DNA of 64,000 bases from Bellilinea sp. Its GTDB lineage: Bacteria; Chloroflexota; Anaerolineae; Anaerolineales; Anaerolineaceae. Position 1 is the stretch's first letter, and each line of letters starts with the position of its first letter. Under the pieces are notes generated by a model. It had not been told where the DNA came from and made no database searches. It worked only from the letters and a program-made list of their open reading frames with translations. Of the stretch, positions 1 to 9,848 are shown piece after piece. Position numbers and translations under genes: made by a program. The stretch spans positions 62,001 through 126,000 of the forward strand of contig BPHQ01000001.1 of NCBI GenBank assembly GCA_026003615.1, read 5' to 3'.

Positions 1-702
1 GCTTGCGATGATTTATTTATCAAGAAGGCCTTACCCAATACGGTCAAATACACCCTGATCGTTGTACCAACCCAAACGGTTTTGAGTCTGATCCTGGCGT
101 TTGCCATGGATCAAAAGCTGCGATTTCGGCGCCTTTTCCGCACCATCTACTACCTGCCATCGGTCACATCCTCTGTGGTCATTTCTCTGATATTTGTGTG
201 GTTATTCAGCCCATTAGGTATTGTCAATCAGCTGTTCAATCTCAATATCAACTGGCTGAATGATCCGCGTTATGCCTTTTATACCATCATGATATTGAAT
301 GTCTTTACCACCAGCGGTACATTAATGCTCATCTTTCTGGCCGGCTTACAGGATATTCCCACGGCGATTTATGAAGCCGCCTCAATAGATGGTGCCAACA
401 AGTTTCAGGTACTGCGTTATATCACCATTCCCATGCTGCGACCGGTGGTGTTTTTTGTGGTCACGGTGGGTTTGATTGGATGTTTTCAGGTATTTGATCA
501 AATTTACGTGATGACCTCGGGTGGCCCGCTGGATTCGACTACCACAGTGGCTTACCTGATCTACAAATGGGCCTTCCGCGACACAACCGTCAAAATGGGG
601 CAGGCAGCTGCTTTATCCTTCATTCTGGCGTTGATCATACTGGTGTTCACCCTGATTCAACGGCGGATTATCGAAGGAAGTGGCAGCGTTGGTTCAGCAT
701 AA
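1..702 (+). CDS. Sugar ABC transporter permease, MalF type (5' truncated)
   Basis: Inner-membrane subunit of a carbohydrate importer of the MalF/UgpA class. The reading frame is open from base 1, so the listed TTG start at 82 is an artefact of the window edge; 233 residues are visible. Several hydrophobic segments are followed by the cytoplasmic EAA loop (AIYEAASIDGAN...ITIPML), which docks the ATPase. The next gene is the partner MalG-type permease, 11 bases downstream. The substrate-binding protein is expected just outside the window. The GH65 phosphorylase and beta-phosphoglucomutase downstream suggest that an alpha-linked glucose disaccharide is the cargo; that is inference from context. 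No dedicated ATPase gene lies in the cluster, so a shared MsmK-like ATPase elsewhere is likely. Confidence 0.92.
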   Translation, partial: ACDDLFIKKALPNTVKYTLIVVPTQTVLSLILAFAMDQKLRFRRLFRTIYYLPSVTSSVVISLIFVWLFSPLGIVNQLFNLNINWLNDPRYAFYTIMILNVFTTSGTLMLIFLAGLQDIPTAIYEAASIDGANKFQVLRYITIPMLRPVVFFVVTVGLIGCFQVFDQIYVMTSGGPLDSTTTVAYLIYKWAFRDTTVKMGQAAALSFILALIILVFTLIQRRIIEGSGSVGSA

Positions 703-713
703 TTTGAGGAGGC

Positions 714-1652
714 ATGATGGCGACACTCACTCAAACGGTTCCTAAAAAAGCAACCTTTTCGGACAGGCTGATTGCGGTTTTGGACCGCGTCAAGACACCG
801 GTATTTTACGCGATTCTGATTGGCTGGGCGATTTTATGTATTGCGCCGCTGTATTTCACGCTCGTTTTCAGTCTCAAACCGGTTGCCAATGTCTATGATC
901 CTCCGTTGTTCTGGCCGATTCCGTTCAGTTTGGAAAATTTCCGGGATGTGATTGGGGCTTTGCCGTTGTTTCCCCGATGGTTATTGAACAGCACCATCAT
1001 TTCGGTGGTGGTGACTCTGGCGCGGGTATTGTTTTGCGCCATGGCGGGCTATGCCTTTGCCCGCATGGAGTTCCCCCTGAAAAAATTTTTGTTCACGGCG
1101 TTGTTGATTTCCATGATGATTCCCGGTCAGGTCACCCTGATTCCGAACTTTCTGGTGGTTGGGCCGGGCATCATTCGCGGCGGATTGAAAATCGGTGATT
1201 GGACGATTCCGACCGGTTTCGGATTGATGGACAATCTCGGCGGGGTGATTCTGCCCGGCATTGTGGCAGCCTTTGGTATCTTCATGATGACCCAATTTTA
1301 CAAGAGCATTCCAAAAGAACTGGAAGAAGCGGCGATGATTGACGGGTTGGGACGCTTTGGCATCTTCTTCCGCATCGTTCTCCCAATCAGCACCACTCAA
1401 CTGTTGACCCTGGCATTGCTGACCTTTCAGGGGGAGTGGAATAGTTTTATGTGGCCATTAACCATCTTGCGTACACCGGAAAACTTCACCTTGCCGATTG
1501 GTTTGAACTGGTTCCGCGGCGAGTACTACACCCTGATCTCGAAGGTGCTGGCGGGCTCACTCTTCAACACCTTGCCAATACTGATCATCTTCTTTATCTT
1601 CCAGCGCTACTTTACGCAGAGCATTGCCGGAACCGGATTGAAAGAAGGTTGA
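714..1652 (+). CDS. Sugar ABC transporter permease, MalG type
   Basis: Second transmembrane subunit of the carbohydrate importer (312 residues). It has an N-terminal cytoplasmic stretch, about six membrane helices and the EAA motif ELEEAAMIDGLGRFGIFF at roughly residues 203-220, typical of MalG/UgpE proteins. The start is the ATG right after GAGGAGGC; a second ATG follows immediately and cannot be excluded. The gene is spaced 11 bases from the MalF-type permease and 39 bases from the GH65 gene, so one operon is likely. Family assignment is firm; the exact sugar is not readable from the permease. Confidence 0.93.
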   Translation: MMATLTQTVPKKATFSDRLIAVLDRVKTPVFYAILIGWAILCIAPLYFTLVFSLKPVANVYDPPLFWPIPFSLENFRDVIGALPLFPRWLLNSTIISVVVTLARVLFCAMAGYAFARMEFPLKKFLFTALLISMMIPGQVTLIPNFLVVGPGIIRGGLKIGDWTIPTGFGLMDNLGGVILPGIVAAFGIFMMTQFYKSIPKELEEAAMIDGLGRFGIFFRIVLPISTTQLLTLALLTFQGEWNSFMWPLTILRTPENFTLPIGLNWFRGEYYTLISKVLAGSLFNTLPILIIFFIFQRYFTQSIAGTGLKEG

Positions 1653-1691
1653 TTTCAACACCAAAATTAATGCATCAAGAGGGTAAATTAT

Positions 1692-3884
1692 ATGCTGAAC
1701 GAACGCAACTGGATCGTCACTGAAACTTGTTTTGATCCCAAAAGCCAGAATCATGCGGAGACAATTTTTACCATTGGGAATGGTTATCTCGGCACCCGTG
1801 GGGCGCATGAAGAGCGTTACCCCGGCGAGGAACGTACCACCTTCATTCACGGGGTGTTCGACGATGTCCCCATTGTGTTTACCGAGCTGGTCAACGCGCC
1901 GGATTGGTTGGATTTAACCTTGAATCTGGGCGGGGAGTGGTTTTCGCTCAGTGAGGGGGAGATTCTGGCATACCAGCGCCAGTTAGATCTGCGCAATGGT
2001 TTGTTGAGCCGGCGGGTGGAGTGGCGCAGTCCGCGGGGTGCGTGCTGGCATATACTTTTTGAACGATTTGCCAGTCTGACCAACCCGCATCTGTTATGCC
2101 AACGGGTTACGATCAAAGCGTTCGAGGATACGACTCTTGAAGTGCGAACGACCCTTAGCGGCGATACGGATAACCTGAATTACAAACACTGGGAATGGAT
2201 CGGGCAGGGATTTGGGCAAAACAGCGCCTGGCTTCATCTGCGTACCCGCTCTACGGGAATTGAACTGGGCGCGGCGACACGCCTTTCCATCCTTGGTGGT
2301 CAAAAACTTCGTCAAACTGCCTGGGATACGCGGAACGCCCCAACTCTGGTGGCCGCAACCCAACTGAAAAGCGGTGATGTTGTGGAGATCGAGAAGATCA
2401 CCGCTTTCTATACCTCTCGCGAAACCACCGACCCCCAAAGTGCCGCCCGGCGGGCGCTGGAATCACTCCCTGTAAGTGCGTGGAAGGGATTATGGGAGAG
2501 CCACGCTCGCGCATGGCAGCGCGAGTGGGAAGCCTGCGATGTGGTGATTGAGGGAGATGACCGTGCCCACCTTGCGGTGCGCTTCAGCCTGTTTCAATTG
2601 CTGGCTGCGGCTCCTCGTCAGGACGAAAGGGTAAGCATTGGGGCAAAGGCACTTTCGGGCTATGGATACCGTGGGCATGTCTTTTGGGATACCGAAATTT
2701 TTATGCTGCCTTTCTTTACTTACACCCGCCCGGAAATAGCCCGTAATTTGCTCTCTTACCGTTTTCACACATTGGAGGGGGCACGGAAGAAAGCCCGCGA
2801 AAATGGCTTTAAGGGAGCTCAATTTGCGTGGGAAAGCGCGGCCACAGGGGAAGAAGTAACGCCTACCTGGGTGCCCCATCCTACTGACCGTACCAGGCTG
2901 ATTCGCATCTGGACAGGGGACATTCAAATTCATATATCGGCAGATGTGTGTTATGCCATCTGGCAGTATTGGCAGGCTACCGGTGATGATGATTTCATGA
3001 TTCACCGCGGAGCGGAGATTTTTCTGGATGTGGCTCGTTTTTGGGCAAGCCGGGCAGAGTGGAATGCCGAAACCGGTTGTTACGAATTTACTGATGTCAT
3101 CGGTCCCGATGAATACCACGATCATGTGGATAACAACGCATATACCAATGCACTGGCACGATGGCAACTTTTGACTGCCTTGAAGGTGATGAACTGGCTG
3201 CAAGAGCGAAAGCCGGATAAAGCCGCTGCATTGCGCCGCTTGCTGGAACTGGACGAAAACGAACTGGCTCGTTGGCGCGAAGTGGCGGAAAAGATTTACT
3301 GGAAGCAGGACGCTGCCAGTGGTTTGATCGAGCAATTCGAGGGTTACTTTCAGCGCCGACAGATTGACTTGCAGGCGCTCGAGCCGCGCACCCAGTCTAT
3401 CCAATCACTGTTAGGGATTGAGGGTGCCAGTGAAGCCAACATTCTCAAACAGCCGGATGTGGTCATGCTGGCCTATCTGCTGCCCGAATTGTTCGACGAA
3501 AAGACACTCCGAGCAAATTATGAATATTACAATGCCAGAACGGACCATACCTTTGGTTCATCTCTTGGGCCGGCCATTCACGCCATTATTGCCTGCCGGG
3601 TAGGAAAGCCAGACGAAGCCTACCAACATTTTCTGCGTGCCGCACTGGCCGATTTAGAGGATGTGCGTGGAAACGCTCACGACGGAATTCATGCAGCATC
3701 GGCAGGTGGTATCTGGCAGGCGATTGTATTCGGCTTTGGAGGGCTTAAGTTTGAGCCGGAAGGCCCAAAAGTCAACCCTTGTCTGCCTCGTCACTGGCGG
3801 CGGTTGAAATTTAGGATCAGCTACCGCGGGCAGCCCTATGAGTTTGACCTGCTTAACTCGCCAGCAGGAGGTAAGGGGGGATGA
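1692..3884 (+). CDS. Glycoside hydrolase family 65 disaccharide phosphorylase
   Basis: Cytoplasmic inverting phosphorylase of the maltose/trehalose/kojibiose/nigerose phosphorylase group, which cleaves an alpha-glucosyl disaccharide with phosphate to beta-glucose 1-phosphate and glucose. The 730 residues match the family's usual length: an N-terminal beta-sandwich, a linker, an (alpha/alpha)6 barrel with [12 protein letters not shown], and the general-acid Glu in [18 protein letters not shown]. The [13 protein letters not shown] segment matches the phosphate-binding region. The gene overlaps the beta-phosphoglucomutase gene by 4 bases (ATGA), which uses exactly this product, so phosphorolysis rather than hydrolysis is strongly indicated. 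Which disaccharide is cleaved cannot be decided from sequence alone. Confidence 0.93.
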   Translation: MLNERNWIVTETCFDPKSQNHAETIFTIGNGYLGTRGAHEERYPGEERTTFIHGVFDDVPIVFTELVNAPDWLDLTLNLGGEWFSLSEGEILAYQRQLDLRNGLLSRRVEWRSPRGACWHILFERFASLTNPHLLCQRVTIKAFEDTTLEVRTTLSGDTDNLNYKHWEWIGQGFGQNSAWLHLRTRSTGIELGAATRLSILGGQKLRQTAWDTRNAPTLVAATQLKSGDVVEIEKITAFYTSRETTDPQSAARRALESLPVSAWKGLWESHARAWQREWEACDVVIEGDDRAHLAVRFSLFQLLAAAPRQDERVSIGAKALSGYGYRGHVFWDTEIFMLPFFTYTRPEIARNLLSYRFHTLEGARKKARENGFKGAQFAWESAATGEEVTPTWVPHPTDRTRLIRIWTGDIQIHISADVCYAIWQYWQATGDDDFMIHRGAEIFLDVARFWASRAEWNAETGCYEFTDVIGPDEYHDHVDNNAYTNALARWQLLTALKVMNWLQERKPDKAAALRRLLELDENELARWREVAEKIYWKQDAASGLIEQFEGYFQRRQIDLQALEPRTQSIQSLLGIEGASEANILKQPDVVMLAYLLPELFDEKTLRANYEYYNARTDHTFGSSLGPAIHAIIACRVGKPDEAYQHFLRAALADLEDVRGNAHDGIHAASAGGIWQAIVFGFGGLKFEPEGPKVNPCLPRHWRRLKFRISYRGQPYEFDLLNSPAGGKGG

Positions 3885-4531
3885 TACGGGCGTTTTTATT
3901 TGATCTTGATGGCGTATTGACGGACACATCCGAATTTCATTATCTGGGGTGGAAGCGGCTGGCGGATGAATTGGGGTTGCCTTTCGACCGCCAGAAAAAC
4001 GAAGCCTTGCGGGGTGTTTCCCGGCGCGAGTCGCTGCTGCTTCTGCTGGATGGCCGCCCTGCCACAGAAGAAGAAATGAATGAGTGGATGGAACGCAAGA
4101 ATCGTTACTACCTCGAATATGTGTCTAAAATGACGCCTCAAGATCTTTTACCGGGGGCATTGGAATTGCTCAAAGAATTGCATCAGGCCGGTTACAAAGT
4201 GGCAATTGTGTCCTCCAGCAAAAACACCCCGCTGGTGCTGGATCGCCTCCAAATCAACAAATGGCTGGATGTGGTGGTGGATGGCAACGCTCCGGTGCTC
4301 AGTAAACCCGCCCCCGATTTATTCTTGCTGGCAGCCAAGCAATTGGGGGTTGAACCGTCAGAATGTCTGGTGATTGAAGACGCCGAAGCCGGCATTGCCG
4401 CGGGAAAAGCGGCCGGGATGCGCACCTTGGGGTTGGGGCCGATTGAACGTGTCGGTTCGGCAGATTACCATTTGGCGGACTTAAAGGGGGTAACGTTGCA
4501 GCGTCTGCGCGAGTTGATTCCCGACCTCTAA
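3881..4531 (+). CDS. pgmB: Beta-phosphoglucomutase (HAD family)
   Basis: Converts beta-glucose 1-phosphate to glucose 6-phosphate via a phospho-aspartate enzyme. The HAD motif I is FDLDGVLTD (nucleophile and acid/base Asp pair), followed by the beta-PGM cap signature around [14 protein letters not shown] and [10 protein letters not shown]. Motif II is VSSSKN, motif III Lys lies in SKPAPDLF, and motif IV is IEDAEAGI. Its 216 residues match the family. It is translationally coupled to the GH65 phosphorylase by an ATGA overlap, completing a route from imported disaccharide to glycolysis. A strong hairpin follows the stop codon. Confidence 0.95.
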   Translation: MIRAFLFDLDGVLTDTSEFHYLGWKRLADELGLPFDRQKNEALRGVSRRESLLLLLDGRPATEEEMNEWMERKNRYYLEYVSKMTPQDLLPGALELLKELHQAGYKVAIVSSSKNTPLVLDRLQINKWLDVVVDGNAPVLSKPAPDLFLLAAKQLGVEPSECLVIEDAEAGIAAGKAAGMRTLGLGPIERVGSADYHLADLKGVTLQRLRELIPDL

Positions 4532-4537
4532 AAAAGA

Positions 4538-4566
4538 CCTCCCGCCATGTTCGGCGGGAGGCTGTT
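4538..4566. terminator. Bidirectional intrinsic terminator between convergent genes
   Basis: A perfect 9-bp stem CCTCCCGCC/GGCGGGAGG with a 6-base loop is followed by GCTGTTTTC on the plus strand and preceded by an A run that gives a U run on the minus strand. It sits between pgmB (plus) and a lipoprotein gene (minus), serving both. Confidence 0.85.
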
Positions 4567-4574
4567 TTCACCAT

Positions 4575-5525
4575 TCAGGGGATGAAGGTGAAAGTGGAAA
4601 TGACTGCTTCGTATAGCCGGTTAAGGTCTGCTTCAACGGCAGGTTCATCAATCGGAAAAAAGATTAACTGGTAAAACCAGCCATTGTGCAGCGCAAAAAC
4701 CATGCGCGAACTCAACCGTCCGGGGACGGGTTCCAGCACCTCAGCCGGCTGACCGTCCAGGGTGATTTGCGTTTGGAGCAGGGTTACCGGGGAATTTGGC
4801 CCTTCAAATTGTTTGCGAAATTCACTGACCAGTTGTTCCAGTGTAGTATCTGAAATTGCCGGGCTGCTGAAAACATCTAAACGGGCAACAACTTCTTCGG
4901 GGTTGGCAGGGTTTTTAGGTTGAGCGTAAACCGCTGCCAGGCCGCGGTCATCACGGATAAAATCCGAAGGGTAGGCAAAACAATAACCGTCGGTAAAATC
5001 TACAAAAGGTGTCATCCCCTCCGTGTTGCAGCGGGCGGGCACCTCTCGCTCGGATTCGCGGACATCGGGCAGCATTGTTCCTCGATTAACCCGTACCTGA
5101 TTACCGTTCTGGTCGGTGCGTACTTCCAGGGTGTTGTCGTTGACCTCGACTAAGAGGCGGTAACCGGGAGTGATGACCTGAATGCACATCTCATCCGGGG
5201 AGGCCAATCCAAGGCAGCCGTCCGGCCATTCAATTGGTGACATCTCGATCAAGTTAATCGCTTCAGGCGCAACACCGAGTTGTTCGGCAATCGTGGAGCG
5301 GACTTTTTCAAAAATCATATCGGCCTCTTCCTGTGGAATGAGGATACCAGTGGTGGGTAGGGGGGTAATTTGTTCATCAACCGGTGGTGAGGGGGGCTTG
5401 TCCAGCGAGGGTTGGGATTGTTCCTGAGTCACCGGAAAGGGTGTAACCGGAGTGGCGGCAGGCGCACAGGCTGGAATCCATAAAACAGTAGCACAAATCA
5501 TCATCCGAAGCCAGCGTTTGACCAT
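4575..5525 (-). CDS. Predicted lipoprotein, PsbP-like C-terminal part
   Basis: Exported lipoprotein of 316 residues with no recognised catalytic domain. A short signal peptide ends in a lipobox-like IPAC, giving a lipidated Cys at about residue 20. A Pro/Thr/Ser-rich stretch follows, then a middle domain (IPQEEADMIFEKVRSTIAEQ) and a C-terminal region beginning DFTDGYCFAYPSDF that resembles PsbP/Mog1-like folds in pattern only. AGGAGG lies just upstream of the ATG. It is convergent with pgmB. The role is unknown; presentation on the outer face of the cytoplasmic membrane is inferred from the lipobox. Confidence 0.75.
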   Translation of the reverse strand: MVKRWLRMMICATVLWIPACAPAATPVTPFPVTQEQSQPSLDKPPSPPVDEQITPLPTTGILIPQEEADMIFEKVRSTIAEQLGVAPEAINLIEMSPIEWPDGCLGLASPDEMCIQVITPGYRLLVEVNDNTLEVRTDQNGNQVRVNRGTMLPDVRESEREVPARCNTEGMTPFVDFTDGYCFAYPSDFIRDDRGLAAVYAQPKNPANPEEVVARLDVFSSPAISDTTLEQLVSEFRKQFEGPNSPVTLLQTQITLDGQPAEVLEPVPGRLSSRMVFALHNGWFYQLIFFPIDEPAVEADLNRLYEAVISTFTFIP

Positions 5526-5617
5526 AAGAAACCTCCTCCGAAAGTCTATCTTTCTTGTTTCATCATGATGTAGGTGGGTTTAAGACGCCGGAGGAGGTCA
5601 TCGAGTTCCCGAACCGA

Positions 5618-5959
5618 TCAAAGAGCGATGACTTTTTCAGCTTTTTGGAGGGTCTCCAAAATATCGCCCATACCGCCCACAATACCGACTTTGACCTGAT
5701 CTCTTAATCCGAAAAAATCCAGACAGGTGCTGCACAGCACGAATTCGACGCCTTTTTGTTCCATTTCTTTGAGCAAATCAATGACCGGCGAACCCTGGCA
5801 GGCCAGTTTGACCCCTTCGGTGTAAAAAAGGACTTTAGCGGGTAATTCTGCGGATTGCAGTGTAAGGGTAAGGTATTTGATGGCTAAGGTTTGCTGTAAT
5901 TCAAGCGGCGCATTACCCAGTCCGTTTCGGGTGAATAATAAAACGTAATTCCTTTTCAT
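5618..5959 (-). CDS. DsrE/YedF-like sulfur- or selenium-handling protein
   Basis: A 113-residue protein matching the C-terminal DsrE-like domain of YedF, a family associated with selenium metabolism: LLFTRNGLGNAPLELQ at the start, then EGVKLACQGSPVIDLL, and the Cys pair in VLCSTCLDFFGLRDQ. The usual N-terminal TusA-like domain of YedF is absent, so this is a stand-alone DsrE-type domain. GGAGGTGCTTT precedes the ATG. It is divergent from the iron importer. A possible functional link is the UGA-containing peroxiredoxin at the far right of this window. Its biochemical role is not established; persulfide or selenide transfer is inference. Confidence 0.75.
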   Translation of the reverse strand: MKRNYVLLFTRNGLGNAPLELQQTLAIKYLTLTLQSAELPAKVLFYTEGVKLACQGSPVIDLLKEMEQKGVEFVLCSTCLDFFGLRDQVKVGIVGGMGDILETLQKAEKVIAL

Positions 5960-6032
5960 AAAGCACCTCCGTGGATTTTAAGGATAGGTTTACTGGATTG
6001 AAGGGTAATTTATATGAATTTTCTCTAAAATA

Positions 6033-6061
6033 TTGACAAAAATGACCTTATTAGGTATATA
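6033..6061 (+). promoter_or_regulatory. Sigma-70-type promoter for the iron importer operon
   Basis: TTGACA and TATATA are separated by exactly 17 bases, about 45 bases upstream of the fbpA start. The region is AT-rich. I see no clear Fur box. Confidence 0.65.
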
Positions 6062-6105
6062 TAGCCCGTCCCAACCCTAACCTTACCCATTCAAGGAGTT
6101 ATCGA

Positions 6106-7131
6106 ATGATTAAAACACGATACTGGTTGATTTTACCGCTTATAGCGGCAATTCTTGCAGGTTGTACCACTTTTTCGGCTTCTTCTCAATCGCAGGATGC
6201 CGGTCGTTTGGTAATTTATTCGGGACGCAGTGAAAGTCTGGTTGCCCCCATTATCGAGCAGTTTTCTCAAGCCAGCGGAGTCAAGGTGGAAGTGCGATAC
6301 GGCAACACCTCCGAACTGGCGGCTACTCTGCTGGAAGAGGGTAAAAATTCACCAGCAGATGTGTTCTATGCTCAGGATCCGGGTGGATTAGGCGCAGTAG
6401 CCAACGCGGGTTTGCTTGCCGAATTGCCTGATTCGACGCTGGAAAAAGTGGAAAGCCGTTTCCGTTCCGCAACAGGTTTATGGGTCGGCATTTCCGGTCG
6501 TGCGCGAGTGGTTGTGTATAACACCCAGCGCTTGCAGCCGGCAGATTTACCGGCGGATTTGTTTGGTTTTACCGATCCGCGTTGGAAAGGCAAGATCGGC
6601 TGGGCTCCCACGAATGCCTCGTTTCAGGCGATGGTGACGGCCATGCGCCAGATGTGGGGCGAAGAAAAAACCCGTCAATGGCTGGAGGGCATTCTGGCAA
6701 ATCAGCCGGTGGTGTATGATGGGAACACGGCGGTGGTGGCAGCGGTAGGCAGCGGTGAGGTTGAAGTAGGTTTTGTCAATCATTATTATCTCTACCGCTT
6801 TTTGAGGGAACAGGGTGAATCGTTCCCTGCCCGCAATCACTTCATGAACAATGGAGGGCCGGACTCGCTGGTGATGGTTTCGGGGATTGGCAGACTTGCT
6901 GCCGGCAAGAACGAAGAGAACGCCCTGAAATTCATCAATTTTCTCTTATCACCGGTGGCACAGCAGTACTTTGCCGGACAGACGTTTGAATATCCGCTGG
7001 TAGCGGGTGTCCAAACAGAGGCGGGCTTGACATCATTGGAGAGCCTCAATGCAGCCAATATTTCCGTAGATCAGTTGGCTGATTTGGAAGGCACGTTGAA
7101 TTTGCTCAGGGAAACGGGTGTTCTTCCCTAA
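6106..7131 (+). CDS. fbpA: Ferric-iron ABC transporter substrate-binding lipoprotein
   Basis: Extracytoplasmic iron-binding protein of the FbpA/AfuA/FutA group (341 residues). The signal peptide ends in a lipobox (ILAGC, Cys at residue 20), expected for a membrane-tethered binding protein. The mature part begins LVIYSGRSESLVAPIIEQF, typical of this family, and GFVNHYYLYRF holds the adjacent Tyr pair that coordinates Fe(III) in FbpA homologues. AAGGAG precedes the ATG. The permease and ATPase genes follow with a 3-base gap and a 4-base overlap, forming a complete FbpABC operon. The substrate could also be another trivalent metal, but iron is the usual ligand. Confidence 0.92.
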   Translation: MIKTRYWLILPLIAAILAGCTTFSASSQSQDAGRLVIYSGRSESLVAPIIEQFSQASGVKVEVRYGNTSELAATLLEEGKNSPADVFYAQDPGGLGAVANAGLLAELPDSTLEKVESRFRSATGLWVGISGRARVVVYNTQRLQPADLPADLFGFTDPRWKGKIGWAPTNASFQAMVTAMRQMWGEEKTRQWLEGILANQPVVYDGNTAVVAAVGSGEVEVGFVNHYYLYRFLREQGESFPARNHFMNNGGPDSLVMVSGIGRLAAGKNEENALKFINFLLSPVAQQYFAGQTFEYPLVAGVQTEAGLTSLESLNAANISVDQLADLEGTLNLLRETGVLP

Positions 7132-7134
7132 AGA

Positions 7135-8760
7135 ATGTTAAGAGAGCGGGTTTTTACAAAGCGGTTTGGGACGTTCCTTTCGTCACCAGCGCGGGGAGCA
7201 TGGTTATACCTGCCTGCCGCGCTGGTGGCGGTGGCAATGAGTTTACCGCTGGTTTATTTGATTGTCCGCGCCAGTGCTGCCGGTCAATCGGCCTGGAAAT
7301 GGCTGTTGAGAGTTCAGACATTCCAAATCGTGGGGCAGAGCGTGGGTTTGGCACTCTCGGTGATGCTGGCCGCACTGTTATTGGGGGTTTCGCTGGCCTG
7401 GCTGGTCACCCGCACGGATCTGGTTGGGAGAAGGATCTGGTCTGCTTTGCTTCCCTTACCGCTGGTCATCCCCAGTTATGTAGGGGCCTATCTGTTTGTA
7501 TCGTTTTTCGCACCGCGCGGTTTGCTTCAAAACCTGCTGGAACGTTGGTTGGGTATCGAGCGACTGCCCTCGGTTTATGGTTTTTGGGGGACTTGGCTGG
7601 TGTTGAGCCTGATGACTTACCCCTATGTCTTTATGGCGGCCAGGGCAGTTCTCAGCCGGAGTGATCGTTCGTTGGAAGAAGCAGCTCGAAGTTTGGGCTA
7701 TTCTGCACTGGAGACCTTTTGGAAAGTAACACTGCCTCAACTTCGGCCAGCGTTGGCGGCTGGCAGTTTGCTGGTGGGTCTGTATGTGTTGCGAGATTTT
7801 GGGGCAGTTTCCATTCTCCGCTTCACCACCTTTACCCGTGCCATTTATCTGCAATATCAATCTTCGATTGATCGCTCGGCCGCAGCGCTGCTTTCGTTGG
7901 TTTTGATCTTGATCACGATTGGCTTCTTGATCGCAGAACAGCGGTTGCGCCATGCGGCTGCTGAAAATCCTCATACGGCTATCCAGCCGGTGCAGCTGAT
8001 TCGATTGGGACGCTGGCAGGTTTTAGCTGTGGGTGTGGTTACATTGGTTTTATTATTAGGGCTTATTTTTCCCAGCAGTGTACTTTTATACTGGTTGATC
8101 CGCGGTTTACTGGTTGGGGAGCAAATTTCCAACTGGCTGCGGCCTTTACTGGGATCGGTCAGCGCAGCGGGGCTGGCAGCATTGGTTACAGTTTTGTTGG
8201 CTTTTCCGGTTTCTATTTTGTCCATTCGCCGGGTTGGCTTGTTCAGCAAGATGTTGGAAAAATGGAGTTACCTTGGTTATGCTGTTCCCGGCATTGTGGT
8301 GGCTTTGGCGCTGGTGTTTTTTGGGGCAAATTTTGTACCTGCCTTATACCAAACCCTCTTCATGCTTTTGTTTGCCTATGTGATTTTATTTCTGCCGCAA
8401 GCTATGGGCAGCCTTCAGGCCTCACTGCGGATGGTGCAGCGAAGTTTAGAGGAGGCTGCCGCCAGCCTGGGGGAAAATCCGTTGCGGGTATTTCAACGGG
8501 TTACCTTGCCACTGATTACGCCGGGTGTGGCTTCTGCCGCTGCGCTGGTTTTTCTGACCACGATGAAGGAATTACCGGCAACCCTGTTGCTTGCACCAAC
8601 CGGTTTTTCCACCCTGGCTACGCAGATTTGGGGAGCCGTTTCGGAGGCTTATTTTGCCCGTGCCGCCGCACCGGCCCTCATCTTGATTCTCGCTTCATCC
8701 ATCTCCATGTATCTCATTAATCATCAAACCACCCTTTCAGGATCATCTCACCGACAATGA
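7135..8760 (+). CDS. fbpB: Ferric-iron ABC transporter permease (fused, FbpB type)
   Basis: Membrane subunit of 541 residues made of two homologous permease halves, as usual for FbpB/SfuB. Each half carries an EAA loop: EEAARSLGYSALETFWKVTL near residue 181 and EEAAASLGENPLRVFQRVTL near residue 439. About twelve membrane helices are evident. The ATG lies 3 bases after the fbpA stop, and its stop overlaps the fbpC start (ATGA), so translation is coupled. Confidence 0.93.
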   Translation: MLRERVFTKRFGTFLSSPARGAWLYLPAALVAVAMSLPLVYLIVRASAAGQSAWKWLLRVQTFQIVGQSVGLALSVMLAALLLGVSLAWLVTRTDLVGRRIWSALLPLPLVIPSYVGAYLFVSFFAPRGLLQNLLERWLGIERLPSVYGFWGTWLVLSLMTYPYVFMAARAVLSRSDRSLEEAARSLGYSALETFWKVTLPQLRPALAAGSLLVGLYVLRDFGAVSILRFTTFTRAIYLQYQSSIDRSAAALLSLVLILITIGFLIAEQRLRHAAAENPHTAIQPVQLIRLGRWQVLAVGVVTLVLLLGLIFPSSVLLYWLIRGLLVGEQISNWLRPLLGSVSAAGLAALVTVLLAFPVSILSIRRVGLFSKMLEKWSYLGYAVPGIVVALALVFFGANFVPALYQTLFMLLFAYVILFLPQAMGSLQASLRMVQRSLEEAAASLGENPLRVFQRVTLPLITPGVASAAALVFLTTMKELPATLLLAPTGFSTLATQIWGAVSEAYFARAAAPALILILASSISMYLINHQTTLSGSSHRQ

Positions 8761-9848
8761 ATCCACCTTTTTTAGAATGCCATCATTTAGAGAAAGCCTA
8801 TCCTGCTCAACCGGCTGTCCGAGATGTTACCTTCCATGCGAATGAGGGAGAAATTCTGGCAGTGGTTGGCCCAAGTGGTTGTGGTAAAACAACTACCTTG
8901 CGATTGATTGCCGGATTTGAACGACCCGATCGGGGTGAAATCCGTATGCAAGGCAGGCTGCTCAGTAATGAACAAACTTTTGTTCCCCCCGAAAAGCGTC
9001 AGATTGGGGTTGTGTTTCAAGATTATGCGCTCTTTCCGCACCTTACTGTGTATGAGAATGTCGCCTTTGGGCTGCGCAGGCAACCCCCACAAGAGGTGAA
9101 TCAGCGGGTAAGCGAAATGCTCGACCTGGTTGGTTTAATCCATCTTGCTAAGAGAATGCCGCATGAACTTTCTGGGGGAGAGCGTCAGCGGGTTGCTCTG
9201 GCGCGGGCGCTGGCGCCTCGTCCGCAGGTTTTGCTGCTGGATGAACCCTTTTCCAGTCTCGACATGGATTTGAGGTTGAAATTGCGAGAGGAGGTGCGCA
9301 GGTTACTCAAAGGGCTTCAACTTACGGCGGTGTTTGTCACCCACGATCAGGAAGAGGCGTTGTTTATGGGGGATCGGCTGGCAGTCATGAATCAGGGTGT
9401 GGTTCAGCAATTCGATCTGCCGGAGCGGATTTTTTCTCAGCCGGTCAATCCTTTTGTGGCTGAGTTTATGGGAAATGCCAATTTCTTGCCCGGCAGGGTG
9501 GTATCGGAAGGGATTGAAACGGAAATCGGCCTGATTCCCCAGCGGGTTCCTCTACCCGCAGGTAGTAGTGTCGAACTGGCCGTGCGAGCCGATGATATTG
9601 GCTTTGACCTGAACGGAGCCGCTAATGGGGTGATCCTCTCGCGGGTTTTCAAGGGAGTCATCAATGTCTATAAAGTTCGCCTCCACTCCGGGCTGGTGTT
9701 GGAGGCCTTTCAACCGCATTACCGTTATTTTCCCGAAGGACAGCCGGTGCGCATTTTTGCGGACGCTGGTCACGATCTGGCCTGTTTTTACAACGGCATT
9801 GCCGTAACCGTGGATGAAAATCACCTTGACAGGGTTACCAAAGGCTGA
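8757..9848 (+). CDS. fbpC: Ferric-iron ABC transporter ATP-binding protein
   Basis: ATPase of the importer (363 residues). Walker A GPSGCGKTT, Q-loop FQDYALFPHL, signature LSGGERQRVALARAL, Walker B LLLDEPFSSLD and switch His in VFVTHDQEEAL are all intact. The C-terminal third is a TOBE-like regulatory region. It overlaps fbpB by ATGA. The last bases of the gene contain a strong promoter (9826-9854) for the following leader region, and no terminator separates fbpC from that leader. Confidence 0.94.
   Translation: MNPPFLECHHLEKAYPAQPAVRDVTFHANEGEILAVVGPSGCGKTTTLRLIAGFERPDRGEIRMQGRLLSNEQTFVPPEKRQIGVVFQDYALFPHLTVYENVAFGLRRQPPQEVNQRVSEMLDLVGLIHLAKRMPHELSGGERQRVALARALAPRPQVLLLDEPFSSLDMDLRLKLREEVRRLLKGLQLTAVFVTHDQEEALFMGDRLAVMNQGVVQQFDLPERIFSQPVNPFVAEFMGNANFLPGRVVSEGIETEIGLIPQRVPLPAGSSVELAVRADDIGFDLNGAANGVILSRVFKGVINVYKVRLHSGLVLEAFQPHYRYFPEGQPVRIFADAGHDLACFYNGIAVTVDENHLDRVTKG

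Noticed and set aside
981-1400. 139-residue minus-strand ORF
   Set aside because: Shadow of the MalG-type permease gene; no ribosome site and low-complexity His/Gln-rich product.
2490-3404. 304-residue minus-strand ORF
   Set aside because: Lies wholly inside the GH65 gene in antisense; the sense product is a clear full-length enzyme.
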